Assembly: GCA_025642075.2 (NCBI GenBank)
Contig: JAODUO010000955.1
Coordinates: 1 to 64,000, forward strand
Source: Ridgeia piscesae
Taxonomy: Eukaryota > Annelida > Polychaeta > Sabellida > Siboglinidae
Length of the DNA stretch: 64,000 nucleotides
Direction of reading: 5' to 3'
The notes under the pieces were generated by a model. It had not been told where the DNA came from. It saw only the letters and a program-made list of their open reading frames with translations, and did not search any database. Positions 10,801 through 22,800 of this stretch are shown here, in pieces (position 1 is the stretch's first letter; each line of letters begins with the position of its first letter). The position numbers and the translations under genes are program-made.

Positions 10801-13800
10801 AAACCGACTTGTTCTTGAAAACAGTTGCAAAATCATTATGGGGCTTGTTATGTGTACTTGATAACGTGGTAATTTAAGTTTTATATTAAACAATATTGCT
10901 GTGAAGTGGGAAGTACAAAATTATTGTAATTCTAATTAATATTTTTTCTATTATTAATTAGTGTTATTTTATTGTAATCATCTATACAGTTTTGATGTTA
11001 AATCATAATTATCTTTACGATACACTTAATAAAAAGACAGTTATAACAGTGAATGTGCAACTGTGCTGGCACTATAAGTGATAGACCATGTGTGTTTAGC
11101 AATAACATATTATTTGTATGTTATGTTTCAGCTGTACTTAATTGTTGATGGGAACTTTAGAGGATACGTTAACTTGAAATTAAGCTGCTATATAGTGTAT
11201 ATGCAAACAACTGGGGTGAAGTACTGTTATTAATTTTTAATAATTCAGTGCAATTAATTAAAGTATTTTTCACTAGGTACTTTATTGCAGTTGTCTTTAT
11301 TGTTTTAATATTATATTAGTTACCTTTTAGTTTTACCACGGACTTATATATGCACTGGACTGCTGTCTCCGCCGCCTCACGAAGGCAAGGCTAACTTTTT
11401 TCTTGGGCAAGTGACGCAAGTTTTAACCAGTCTTGCTATGGGTGTAAGTTCATAGATTGGAATTATATGTAATATTTAAATACTCATAATTTGTTAATCT
11501 CAAGCCAGTTTAACAACAGCCGATCATTTAACCGATCTGTCATTCTGTGCTGTCAGTTTATACCAGCCCTTGCTTGGCCTAGGCCCAAGCCCAGTTAGGC
11601 ATTGATAACTGTTTTCAATATTTACTGCCATTCGCTTGTATTTATTATTGATTTGTTTTATTCATATTTTGATGATTGTTCATGTGCAATTTATTTATTC
11701 TTATCCTGTTTTATTATTGTGAATAAAATATCACTACAACTATTCCTAATTATAATTAATAATAATGCATTTTACTTCTAGAAATGTAAGCATTACTAAG
11801 AATTGTGTATTTGTTATTTCTAGTATATATATTTAAATGCTTGGCATGGATATACAATAATTCTGACATAATGTGTTTGATTAATTATTGTAGTTATTAC
11901 ATGCACTTTGAATTGTTTTATTTCAGAAATCTCGCACCTTAAAGTTACACACATTACTTGTATGCATGATTACAAGCTTCATCTGGCTGAAGATGACACA
12001 GCAACATATCTACACTGTCTAAAGATACAGTCCCTGTGAACATGACATACACACTGCAGTTTTAATAGACAAGAACACAGCATTATTGCATTGCCTGAAC
12101 AAAACTATCTGTCAGTTAACTGTGAAGGTAGTATTTCAAGGTACATAGCCTACAAAGTCGTCAATATATTATAGGCATCATCTGCATACACTAAATAATT
12201 TTACACAATTTATCTCGCTGAGTACACATTGAATAATACAGACATCACTTTACAACTTAATTACAAGGCACTGGAATTAGATGGTTTCTGTACAACACAG
12301 GACACACTGGATTATGAACATTCCTGCATAGATCTTGCAGAATATTGTGAATATTGCAAAAAGATTTGTGAGGTGGAGTAATGTGAGCAGCTTCTTCATC
12401 GTGCACTTTATCCCTATGGAGGGTAACCCAGAAAGCAGCATTTGGCACACGAGATGTTGGAATCGGTGTCGAAACATTGTGAACATTTATAAACATTACT
12501 TCATCAAGTTCATGTTGAAATGCAGAATATTATGAAATGGTAAAAATGTATTACTGGTCTCTATTGAGCCTGCAGTATTTGTCCAACCTGTAAACACACG
12601 GTCACCCATAAACAAGTGAAATATGACAACTGTGCTTCATTGTCATGCATTAATCTGTTGAGTTTGTTATTTAGATAATATTTATTAATAAAGTTATTAT
12701 TTAATGACATGTATTTATTGATGGTTGATCATAATGTTTCATATGGTTCTAAACATTGCATACATTATATTTACTTCATAATTATTTACTGCTGGCTTTC
12801 ATCAAAACATAACCATTTGCCGAGTTAGCATGCCAACATTAGCCAATTTTAACTTATTAATTAAGTTGGTGTTAATATGAAATTTCTGGCTAATGTATAT
12901 TTACTACCGTAATTAATGTGGACATGTCTTAATAATTATGGACATTATGACCGTTTATTCATGTGTATATACAAAGTACGGCTGCTAATTATATATTGAT
13001 TTATTAATTAATTTATTATAATTTTTTTATTACATAATTATTTAATTTATATCTCTTACCATAAGTACGGTGGTTTTACAAATTTCATGTTTATATAATA
13101 TTAACATATTCATGGACATTGTGGCATTTTACAAAAAACGTTTCTGTCTGTCGAGGTTGCCTGCTAATTATCACTTATTAACTAATTTATTATTACATGA
13201 CTAGTTAATGTATATTATATGCCAATTATCACCTATTAACTAATTTATTATTACATGACTAGTTAATATATATTTACTCTCGTAATAAATGTGGTTATGC
13301 ACACTGCATAATATGTATAAATATCTTCATATTTAGGGACTCGGCTGGTCTTAATTAGAATGTTTCGGCCTGTTAACTTGGTGCACTACTTAACTAATAT
13401 TAGCTAATTAACTGGATTAATTAGTATGAAAAAACATCAGTATTGAAAATTTATCACTCCATTCAATGTATTTTAAAATGTTGCAAACAATATTTTAATA
13501 GTTCTATAAATTACAACGTTATGCCATTTTAAAGTCACTTATTCGAATATTAATCAACAGAAAGAAAAATGAGCTTATTTTACCATTATAAGAGATACAC
13601 AAATTTAGCGCAATTTTTTCGTTTTTAAATTGCAATAATTTTAGATCTAATAAAGGTATCGTAATAAAATTAACAGTTATGTGATATGTAACTTATTACC
13701 TTTCATTTAAGCCTTATATCCTGTGGTTATTTTGTTGAAGTGCAGGGCTACCTACTATATTTTTCGTAACGATCATGGGGTGTGGAGGGTTGTCTCGGGA

Positions 13801-16800
13801 CTATCTGTATACTGTTGGTCCTACAGTCCATCTCGTGGCTGTAACTAAATCACAAGTCATTCATTTTGATTAAAACTGATGAATTGTTTCCTTCCCTAAT
13901 CTGGTTTTGCCCCAACCACCGAAGCAGCCACGGTTTCATTTACTGATAAATTGCAACACGGACTAGTACTTCGTAGTTGCCAAGTTGGGTCGATGATGTT
14001 TTCGCGGGAACGCATTTTAGCCGTTTAAAATCGTCAATACTTCACTCAAAACAACTTTCCAAACAATGTATTTGCTAGGATTTTATTAAACATACGTGTC
14101 ATGGAAGATTTTATCAAAATGTCTTATTAAAACGATGTTTTCCTGCGGTCAACTGCGAAATTGACAGCAACCAGCAGACAACCGGAAGTAACTAATACCT
14201 CTTGTGCTAAGTTGACCTTGCTGCGCTACGCTAGCGGCCTTGAACCCGGAGACAGCAGTCCAGTGCATATAAGTCCGTGGTTTTACAACAGTAATTGATT
14301 ATTTTGAAACTGTTGTTTGTTTACTTAAATAAAATGAAAATTGCATATTAATCATTGACTAAAATTATCATATATTTCCCTACAAATGGAACATTGTGTG
14401 TGTTTCTGTGGCATTACTCTAAGTGGATAGTGTGTTTCTTTGGAGATCTCTACTGTACTGAATTAGACTTACTTATAAGGTAAATTTCGAGTATCGAATA
14501 AAAATCTGGTATCGATTGATATCGAAGAATTCTGGCATCGAACCAGCAATATATTGATCGATATCGAAGAATTCTGGTATCAAACCATACTGTGCTTCTA
14601 CTGTGAACTGTCTTCTATGTGAATATTAGACATACAATTTAAGTATCGAACAAAATTCAGATATCGATCAGTATTGAACAAAACCTGGTATTGAACCAGC
14701 ACTAGTCTCTACACAGCCAAATGTGTGATCGTTCTGCCTACATTAGTTTATTTTATATTTATAATATAAAATCTGTTGGTGTCAGACAGATGATATGACA
14801 CGTGAAATGTATCTTTACCTTCAGCTTCATCGTCCTCAGCCTCGACTGCTTCATCCTCACCCTCACCTGTAACAACAGCAGTGTACATCAACACACACCA
14901 CACATGCATGCACACCACACACACATACCATACAGACGCACGCACACACACATGCACACACACCACACACACATACCACACAGACGCACGCACGCACACA
15001 CACGCACGCACACCACACAGACGCACGCACACACACATGCACGCACACCACACACACATACCACACAGACGCACGCACACACACATGCACGCACACCACA
15101 CACCACACAGACGCACGCACACACACATGCACGCACACCACACACATACCTGCACACAATTATGTGGTATGACCAATATTACCAAAGGCAGCAAACAGAT
15201 CAAGCAAGGTAGGCACATTAACTTTTCCTTTACTCTTATTTAATGCCATAGCATTGTGCTTGTTTCAAGGGATACTCCAGTCAGTGAGAGGTTCATAGTA
15301 TTTACTTACATATGTATAATATATTGGTTGTGCACACTAATTGTGCACAAAGGTCATTAATAAACAATTAGTTGTACTATAACCGTACCAAAAAACATGC
15401 TACCTTGGGTGTTGCTAGAGGTGCTTGAGGCACAGAACCAGTGATGTAAGCCAAATCATTTACGTCAATGGCATATTGTTGCAAAGCATGGTGCAGGCCT
15501 CGCGCTTAATTATGGTAGTGAGCAAACTGCAACGTACTGAGTACATCAAATACCATTGGACAGACGTAGGATGTTCGATCGTGTGTGCGCCAATGACATA
15601 AGCGGTTTACGTCAATGGTTCTGTGCTTCAAGATGGCAGCGCCCAAGAAGCCAAGATAGCATGTTTTTGGTACAATTATACTATAATTGTTTATTAACAA
15701 TCTTTGTGCACAATCACTATGCACAACCAATGTATTATACATATGTAAGTAAATGCTGTGAACCTCTCACTGACTGGAGTATCTGTTTAAGAGAACAGTC
15801 TCCATCAAATTGTAGACTCTCCAAATTGTAAGCTGACTGGAGTACATTCAACAGGCAGTGTGATTTAATATGAGATTCTAAGCACTTTTTCAAGTCTTTC
15901 AGCAAAGTTGTTTTTTAAGAAGTGGATTTCAAAATCATATGGAAAATACCTTACATTGGTGATATATTTACAACATTTGTCTTGTACCAACTAGACTTAA
16001 TACACGGTGTGTTGGTGAAAGAATTTTAATTAATGTCAACATGAATTCAGCAGAACCCCTGGTAAATAATCACCCGCTTTTTCCGACAGTTTTTTGACTG
16101 ATGGACTGGACTGTCTATGCCGGGTAAATGTCCTCTCATCAATGACCACCCGGCAACCATAACCAACAACCATAGCACGACTATCCAATAGGCAGGTCTT
16201 TATTACTCGCAACAAAATATCATAAAATATGTGACTAACAGGGCCCGGATGTATATAGGCATATATAAACAACGACTGTTAGTTTTGAAAGCAACACATT
16301 TTATGCTTGGAAGATCACATGAAAACTGTCAATGTTTGTTGAAAGGGAACAGACAGCCACGTGACACGTGGCATTTGGGCTATCCAGCACGAACAAGGTT
16401 GTGGAGTTATGCCAGCTGAAGCAGGGGTTTGAGTGGGATGTCTGCAGAAGTGTTCCCAGCAGATGGCATTGGGGACTTGTTTTGCCAGCAGCAGTGACGC
16501 TGATGGTGTAGCACAGGCCACTAGATAAGGCTGGTGCAGGACACTAGGTAAGGCTGGTGCAGGACACTAGGTAAGGCTGGTGCAGGACACTAGGTAAGGC
16601 TGGTGCAGGACACTAGGTAAGACTGGTGCAGGACACTAGATAAGGCTGGTGCAGGACACTAGGTAAGGCTGGTGCAGGACACTAGGTAAGGCTGGTGCAG
16701 GACACTAGGTAAAACTGGTGCAGGACACTAGATAAGACTGGTGCAGGACACTAGATAAAAGGCTGGTGAAGGACACTAGATAAGGCTGGTGCAGGACACT

Positions 16801-19800
16801 AGATAAGGCTGGTGCAGGACACTAGGTAAGGCTGGTGCAGGACACTAGGTAAGACTGGTGCAGGACACTAGATAAAAGGCTGGTGCAGGACACTAGAGTA
16901 GGCTGGTGAAGGACACTAGGTAAGACTGGTGCAGGACACTAGATAAGGCTGGTGCAGGACACTAGGTAAGGCTGGTGCAGGACACTAGATAAGGCTGGTG
17001 CAGGACATTATATTAGGCTGGTGAAGGACACTAGATAAGGCTGGTGTAGGACACTAGATAAGGCTGGTGCAGGACACTAGGTAAGGCTGGTGCAGGACAC
17101 TAGATAAGGTGGTGCAGGACACTAGATTAGGCTGGTGCAGGACACTAGATAAGGCTGGTGCAGGACACTAGGTAAGGCTGGTGCAGGACACTAGATAAGG
17201 TGGTGCAGGACACTAGATTAGGCTGGTGAAGGACACTAGGTAAGGCTGGTGCAGGACACAAGATTAGGCTGGTGCAGGACACTAGATTAGGCTGGTGCAG
17301 GACACTAGATTAGGCTGGTGCAGGACACTAGATAAGGCTGGTGCAGGACACTAGATAAGGCTGGTGCAGGACACTAGATAAGGCTGGTGCAGGACACTAG
17401 ATAAGGCTGGTGCAGGACACTAGATTACCCCTCTTTTAAGACCACTCCATTCTGATTTTGTGGACATTCTTAAATAGGTGTGGCGGATTCTATTGTCCCC
17501 CCAAAATAAAAAATTTGAATTGATCGTGGACTGAAGCAGTTGAAACTAACCATCCTCCTCCTCATCTTCATCATCTTCAATCACTTCAACCGATTCATCA
17601 ACTTCATCATCATCATCATCATCGTCATCATCTTCCTCTTCTGCTTCGTCATCATCATCACTTTCAGAATCACTGAAACAAGCAGACTTAATGTTAGCAG
17701 AAATATATAAACACGGGTTATGAGGAAACATTTACTTTCTGATGATGTGACTGGGTGGTGGAGGAGGGTTGACTGGGCGGTGGAAGAGGGTTGACTGGGC
17801 GGTGGAGGAGGGTTGACTGGGCGGTGGAGGAGGGTTGACTTGGTGGTGGAGGAGGGTTGACTGGGCGGTGGAGGGGGGTTGACTGGGTGGTGGAGGAGGG
17901 TTGACTGGGCGGTGGAGGAGGGTTGACTTGGTGGTGGAGGAGGGTTGACTGGGCTGTGAAGGAGGGTTGACTGGGTGGTGGAAGAGGGTTGACTGGGTGG
18001 TGGAAGAGGGTTGACTGGGCGGTGGAGGAGGTTTGACTGGGTGGTGGAAGAGGGCTGACTGAGTGGTGGAGGAGGGTTGATTGGGCGGTGGAGGAGGGTT
18101 GATTGGGTGGTGGAGGAGGGTTGACTTGGTGGTGGAGGAGGGTTGACTGGGCTGTGAAGGAGGGTTGACTGGGTGGTGGAAGAGGGTTGACTGGGTGGTG
18201 GAAGAGGGCTGACTGAGTGGTGGAGGAGGGTTGATTGGGCGGTGGAGGAGGGTTGACTGGGCGGTGGAGGAGGGTTGACTGGGTGGTGGAGGAGGGTTGA
18301 CTGGGCGGTGGAGGAGGGTTGACTTGGTGGTGGAGGAGGGTTGACTGGGCGGTGGAGGAGGGTTGACTGGGCGGGGGAAGGAGGGTTGACTGGGTGGTGG
18401 AGAAGGGTTGACTGGGTGGCGGAAGAGGGTTGACTTGGTGGTGGGGGGGACTGGGGGGGAGGGTTGACTGGGCGGTGGAGGAGGGTTGATTGGGCGGGGG
18501 AGGAGGGTTGACTGGGCGGTGGAGGAGGGTTGATTGGGCGGTGGAGGAGGGTTGACTGGGTGGTGGAGGAGGGTTGACTGGGCGGTGGAGGAGGGTTGAC
18601 TGGGTGGTGGAGCGTTCATTGGGTGGTGGAGGAAGGTTGACTGGCGGTGGAGGAAGGTTGACTGGGCGGTGGAGGAGGGTTGACTGGGTGGTGGAGGGTT
18701 GACTGGGTGGAATGTAGAAGGTTGACTGGGTGGTGGAAGAGGGTTGACTGGGTGGTGGAAGAGGGTTGACTGGGTGGTGGAGGAGGGTTGACTGGGTGGA
18801 ATGTAGAAGGTTGACTGGGTGGTGGAAGAGGGTTGACTGGGCGGTGGAGGAGGGTTGACTGGGTGGTGGAGGGTTGACTGGGTGGAATGTAGAAGGTTGA
18901 CTGGGTGGTGGAGGAGGGTTGATTGGGCGGTGGAAGAGGGTTGACTGGGTGGAATGTAGAAGGTTGACTGGGTGGTGGAAGAGGGTTGACTGGGTGGTGG
19001 AGGAGGGTTGACTGGGTGGAATGTAGAAGGTTGACTGGGTGGTGGAAGAGGGCCTTACTGAGTGGTGGAGGAGGGTTGACTGGGCTGTGAAGGAGGGTTG
19101 ACTGGGCGGTGGAGGAGGTTTGACTGGGTGGTGGAAGAGGATTGACTGGATGGTGGAGGAGCGTTGACTGGGTGGTGGAGGATGGTTGACTGGGCGGTGG
19201 AGGAGGGTTGACTGGGCGGTGGAGGAGGGTTGACTGGGTGGTGGAGGAGGGTTGACTGGGTGGTGGAAGAGGGCTGACTGGGCGGTGGAGGAGGGTTGAC
19301 TGTGCGGTGGAGGAGGGTTGACTGGGCGGTGGAGGAGGGTTGATTGGGCGGTGGAAGAGGGAAGACTGGGCGGTGGAGAAGGGTTGACTGGGTGGTGGAG
19401 GAGGGTTGACTGGGTGGTGGAGGAAGGTTGACTGGCGGTGGAGGAAGGTTGACTGGCGGTGGAGGAGGGTTGACTGGGCGGTGGAGGGTTGACTGGGCGG
19501 TGGAGGAGGGTTGACTGGGTGGTGGAGGAGGGTTGACTGGGTGGTGAAGGAGGGTTGACTGGGTGGTGGAGGAAGGTTGACTGGCAGTGGAGGAGGGTTG
19601 ACTGGGTGGTTGACTGGGCGGTGGAGGAGGGTTGACTGGGTGGTGGAGGAGGGTTGACTGGGTGGTGGAGGAGAGTTGACTGGGTGGTGGAAGAGGGCTG
19701 ACTGGGCGGTGGAGGAGGGTTGATTGGGCGGTGGAGGAGGGTTGATTGGGTGATGGAGGAGGGTTGACTTGGTGGTGGAGGAGGGTTGACTGGGCTGTGA

Positions 19801-22800
19801 AGGAGGGTTGACTGGGTGGTGGAAGAGGGTTGACTGGGTGGTGGAAGAGGGCTGACTGAGTGGTGGAGGAGGGTTGACTGGGGGGGGAGGAGGGTTGATT
19901 GGGCGGTGGAGGAGGGTTGACTGGGTGGCGGAGGAGGGTTGACTGGGCGGTGAAGGAGGGTTGACTTGGTGGTGGAGGAGGGTTGACTGGGCGGTGGAGG
20001 AGGGTTGACTGGGTGGAATGTAGAAGGTTGACTGGGTGGTGGAAGAGGGTTGACTGGGTGGTGGAGGAGGGTTGACTGGGTGGAATGTAGAAGGTTGACT
20101 GGGTGGTGGAAGAGGGCCTTACTGAGTGGTGGAGGAGGGTTGACTGGGCTGTGAAGGAGGGTTGACTGGGCGGTGGAGGAGGTCTTGACTGGGTGGTGGA
20201 AGAGGATTGACTGGATGGTGGAGGAGCGTTGACTGGGTGGTGGAGGATGGTTGACTGGGCGGTGGAGGAGGGTTGACTGGGCGGTGGAGGAGGGTTGACT
20301 GGGTGGTGGAGGAGGGTTGACTGGGCGGTGGAGGGTTGACTGGGTGGTGGAAGAGGGCTTACTGGGCGGTGGAGGAGGGTTGACTGTGCGGTGGAGGAGG
20401 GTTGACTGGGCGGTGGAGGAGGGTTGATTGGGCGGTGGAAGAGGGAAGACTGGGCGGTGGAGAAGGGTTGACTGGGTGGTGGAGGAGGGTTGACTGGGTG
20501 GTGGAGGAAGGTTGACTGGCGGTGGAGGAAGGTTGACTGGCGGTGGAGGAGGGTTGACTGGGCGGTGGAGGGTTGACTGGGTGGTTGACTGGGCGGTGGA
20601 GGAGGGTTGACTGGGCGGTGGAGGGTTGACTGGGCGGTGGAGGAGGGTTGACTGGGTGGTGAAGGAGGGTTGACTGGGTGGTGGAGGAAGGTTGACTGGT
20701 AGTGGAGGAGGGTTGACTGGGTGGTTGACTGGGTGGTGGAGGAGGGTTGACTGGGTGGTGGAGGAGGGTTGACTGGGTGGTGGAGGAGAGTTGACTGGGT
20801 GGTGGAGGAGGGTTGACTGGGTGGTGAAGGAGGGTTGACTGGGTGGTGGAGGAAGGTTGACTGGCAGTGGAGGAGGGTTGACTGGGTGGTTGACTGGGCG
20901 GTGGAGGAGGGTTGACTGGGTGGTGGAGGAGGGTTGACTGGGTGGTGGAGGAGAGTTGACTGGGTGGTGGAAGAGGGCTGACTGGGCGGTGGAGGAGGGT
21001 TGACTGGGCGGTGGAGGAGGGTTGACTGGGCGGTGGAGGAGGGTTCACTGGGTGGTGGAGGGTTGACTGGGTGGTGGTGGAGGGTTCACTGGGTGGTGGA
21101 GGGTTGACTGGGTGGTGGAGGAGGGTTGCCTGGGCGGTGGAAGAGGGCTGACTGGGCGGTGGAGGAGGGTTGACTGGGTGGTTGAGTGTTGAGTGGGTGG
21201 TGGAAGAGGGCTGACTGGGTGGTGGAAGAGGGCCGATGGGTGGTGGGAGAGGGGGGTGGAAAAAGGTTGCTTGGGTGGTGGATAAAGGTTGACTGGGTGG
21301 TGGATAAAAGTTGACTGGGTGGTGGAAGAGTGTTGACTGGGTGGTGGAAGAGTGTTGACTGTGTGGAATGTAGAAGGTTGATCAGGTGGTGGAAGAGGGT
21401 TGACTGGGTGGGAGAAGGGGGTTGACTGGGTGGTGGACGAGGGTTGACTGGGTGGTGGAAGAGGGTTGACTGGGTGGTGGAAGAGGGCTGACTGAGTGGT
21501 GGAGGAGGGTTGACTGGGTGGTGGAGGAGGGTTGACTGGGTGGTGGAGGAGGGTTGACTGGGCTGTGGAGGGTTGACTGGGCGGTGGAGGAGGTTTGACT
21601 GGGCTGTGGAGGAGGTTTGACTGGGTGGTGGAAGAGGATTGACTGGATGGTGGAGGATGGTTGACTGGGTGGTGGAAGAGGGTTGACTCGGTGGTGGAAG
21701 AGGGTTGACTGGATGGTGGAAAGAGAAAACCAGCCTTACGAAGGTGAGACTAAAGCCTCACAAGACCTCCATGATAATAGGTCTTTGTTACTCTTTAAAG
21801 TTGTGAAACTGTTAAGCTGTATCTCACCCTGCGAGTCCGTTCTCATCCATCTGAATGTCTGGCGCGAGGAAATACTGGAGAGGGTTGGGCCACATATCAT
21901 CCTTGATCACCTACACAAACCAACACCTGTCACACATGGCATCACTCTACACAAACCAACACCTGTCACACATGACATCACTCTACACAAACCAACACCT
22001 GTCACACATGGCATCACTCTACACAAACCAACACCTGTCACACATGGCATCACTCTACACAAACCAACACCTGTCACACATGACATCACTCTACACAAGC
22101 CAACACCTGTCAAACATGACATCACTCTACACAAACCAACACCTGTCACACATGGCACCATTCTACACAAACCAACACGTGTCACACATGACATCACTCT
22201 ACACAAGCCAACACCTGTCACACATGACATCACTCTACACAAGCCAACACCTGTCACACATGGCATCACTCTACAAAAACCAACACCTGTCACACATAAC
22301 ATCACTCTACACAAACCAACACCTGTCACACATGACATCACTCTAGTCTACGCAAACCAACACCTGTCACACATGACATCACTCTATATAAACCAACACA
22401 AACCAACACCTGACATCACTCTACACAAACCAACACCTGTCACGCATGACATCACTCTACACAAACCAACATCTGTCACACATGGCACCACTCTACGCAA
22501 ACCACCACCTGTCATGCATGATATCACTCTACACAAACCAACACCTGTCATGCATGATATCACTCTACACAAACCAACACCTGTCACACATGGCATCACT
22601 CTACACAAACCACCACCTGTCATGCATGATATCACTCTACACAAACCAACACCTGTCACACATGGCATCACTCTACACAAACCAACACCTGTCATGCATG
22701 ATATCACTCTACACAAACCACCACCTGTCACACATGGCATCACTCTACACAAACCACCACCTGTCATGCATGATATCACTCTACACAAACCACCACCTGT

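Noticed and set aside
14748..15243. Cys/Val-rich and His/Thr-rich frames on both strands
   Set aside because: They are composition artefacts of the CA/GCACGC array, although the real SET exon 7 is hidden inside the first one.
16510..17428. 23-bp array as an origin or regulatory array
   Set aside because: No motif beyond repetition. It is best explained as a minisatellite.
17732..21048. Proline-rich 295- and 229-codon frames on the - strand
   Set aside because: They translate the 22-bp satellite (3 units = 66 bp returns to frame) and lie entirely in SET intron 5.
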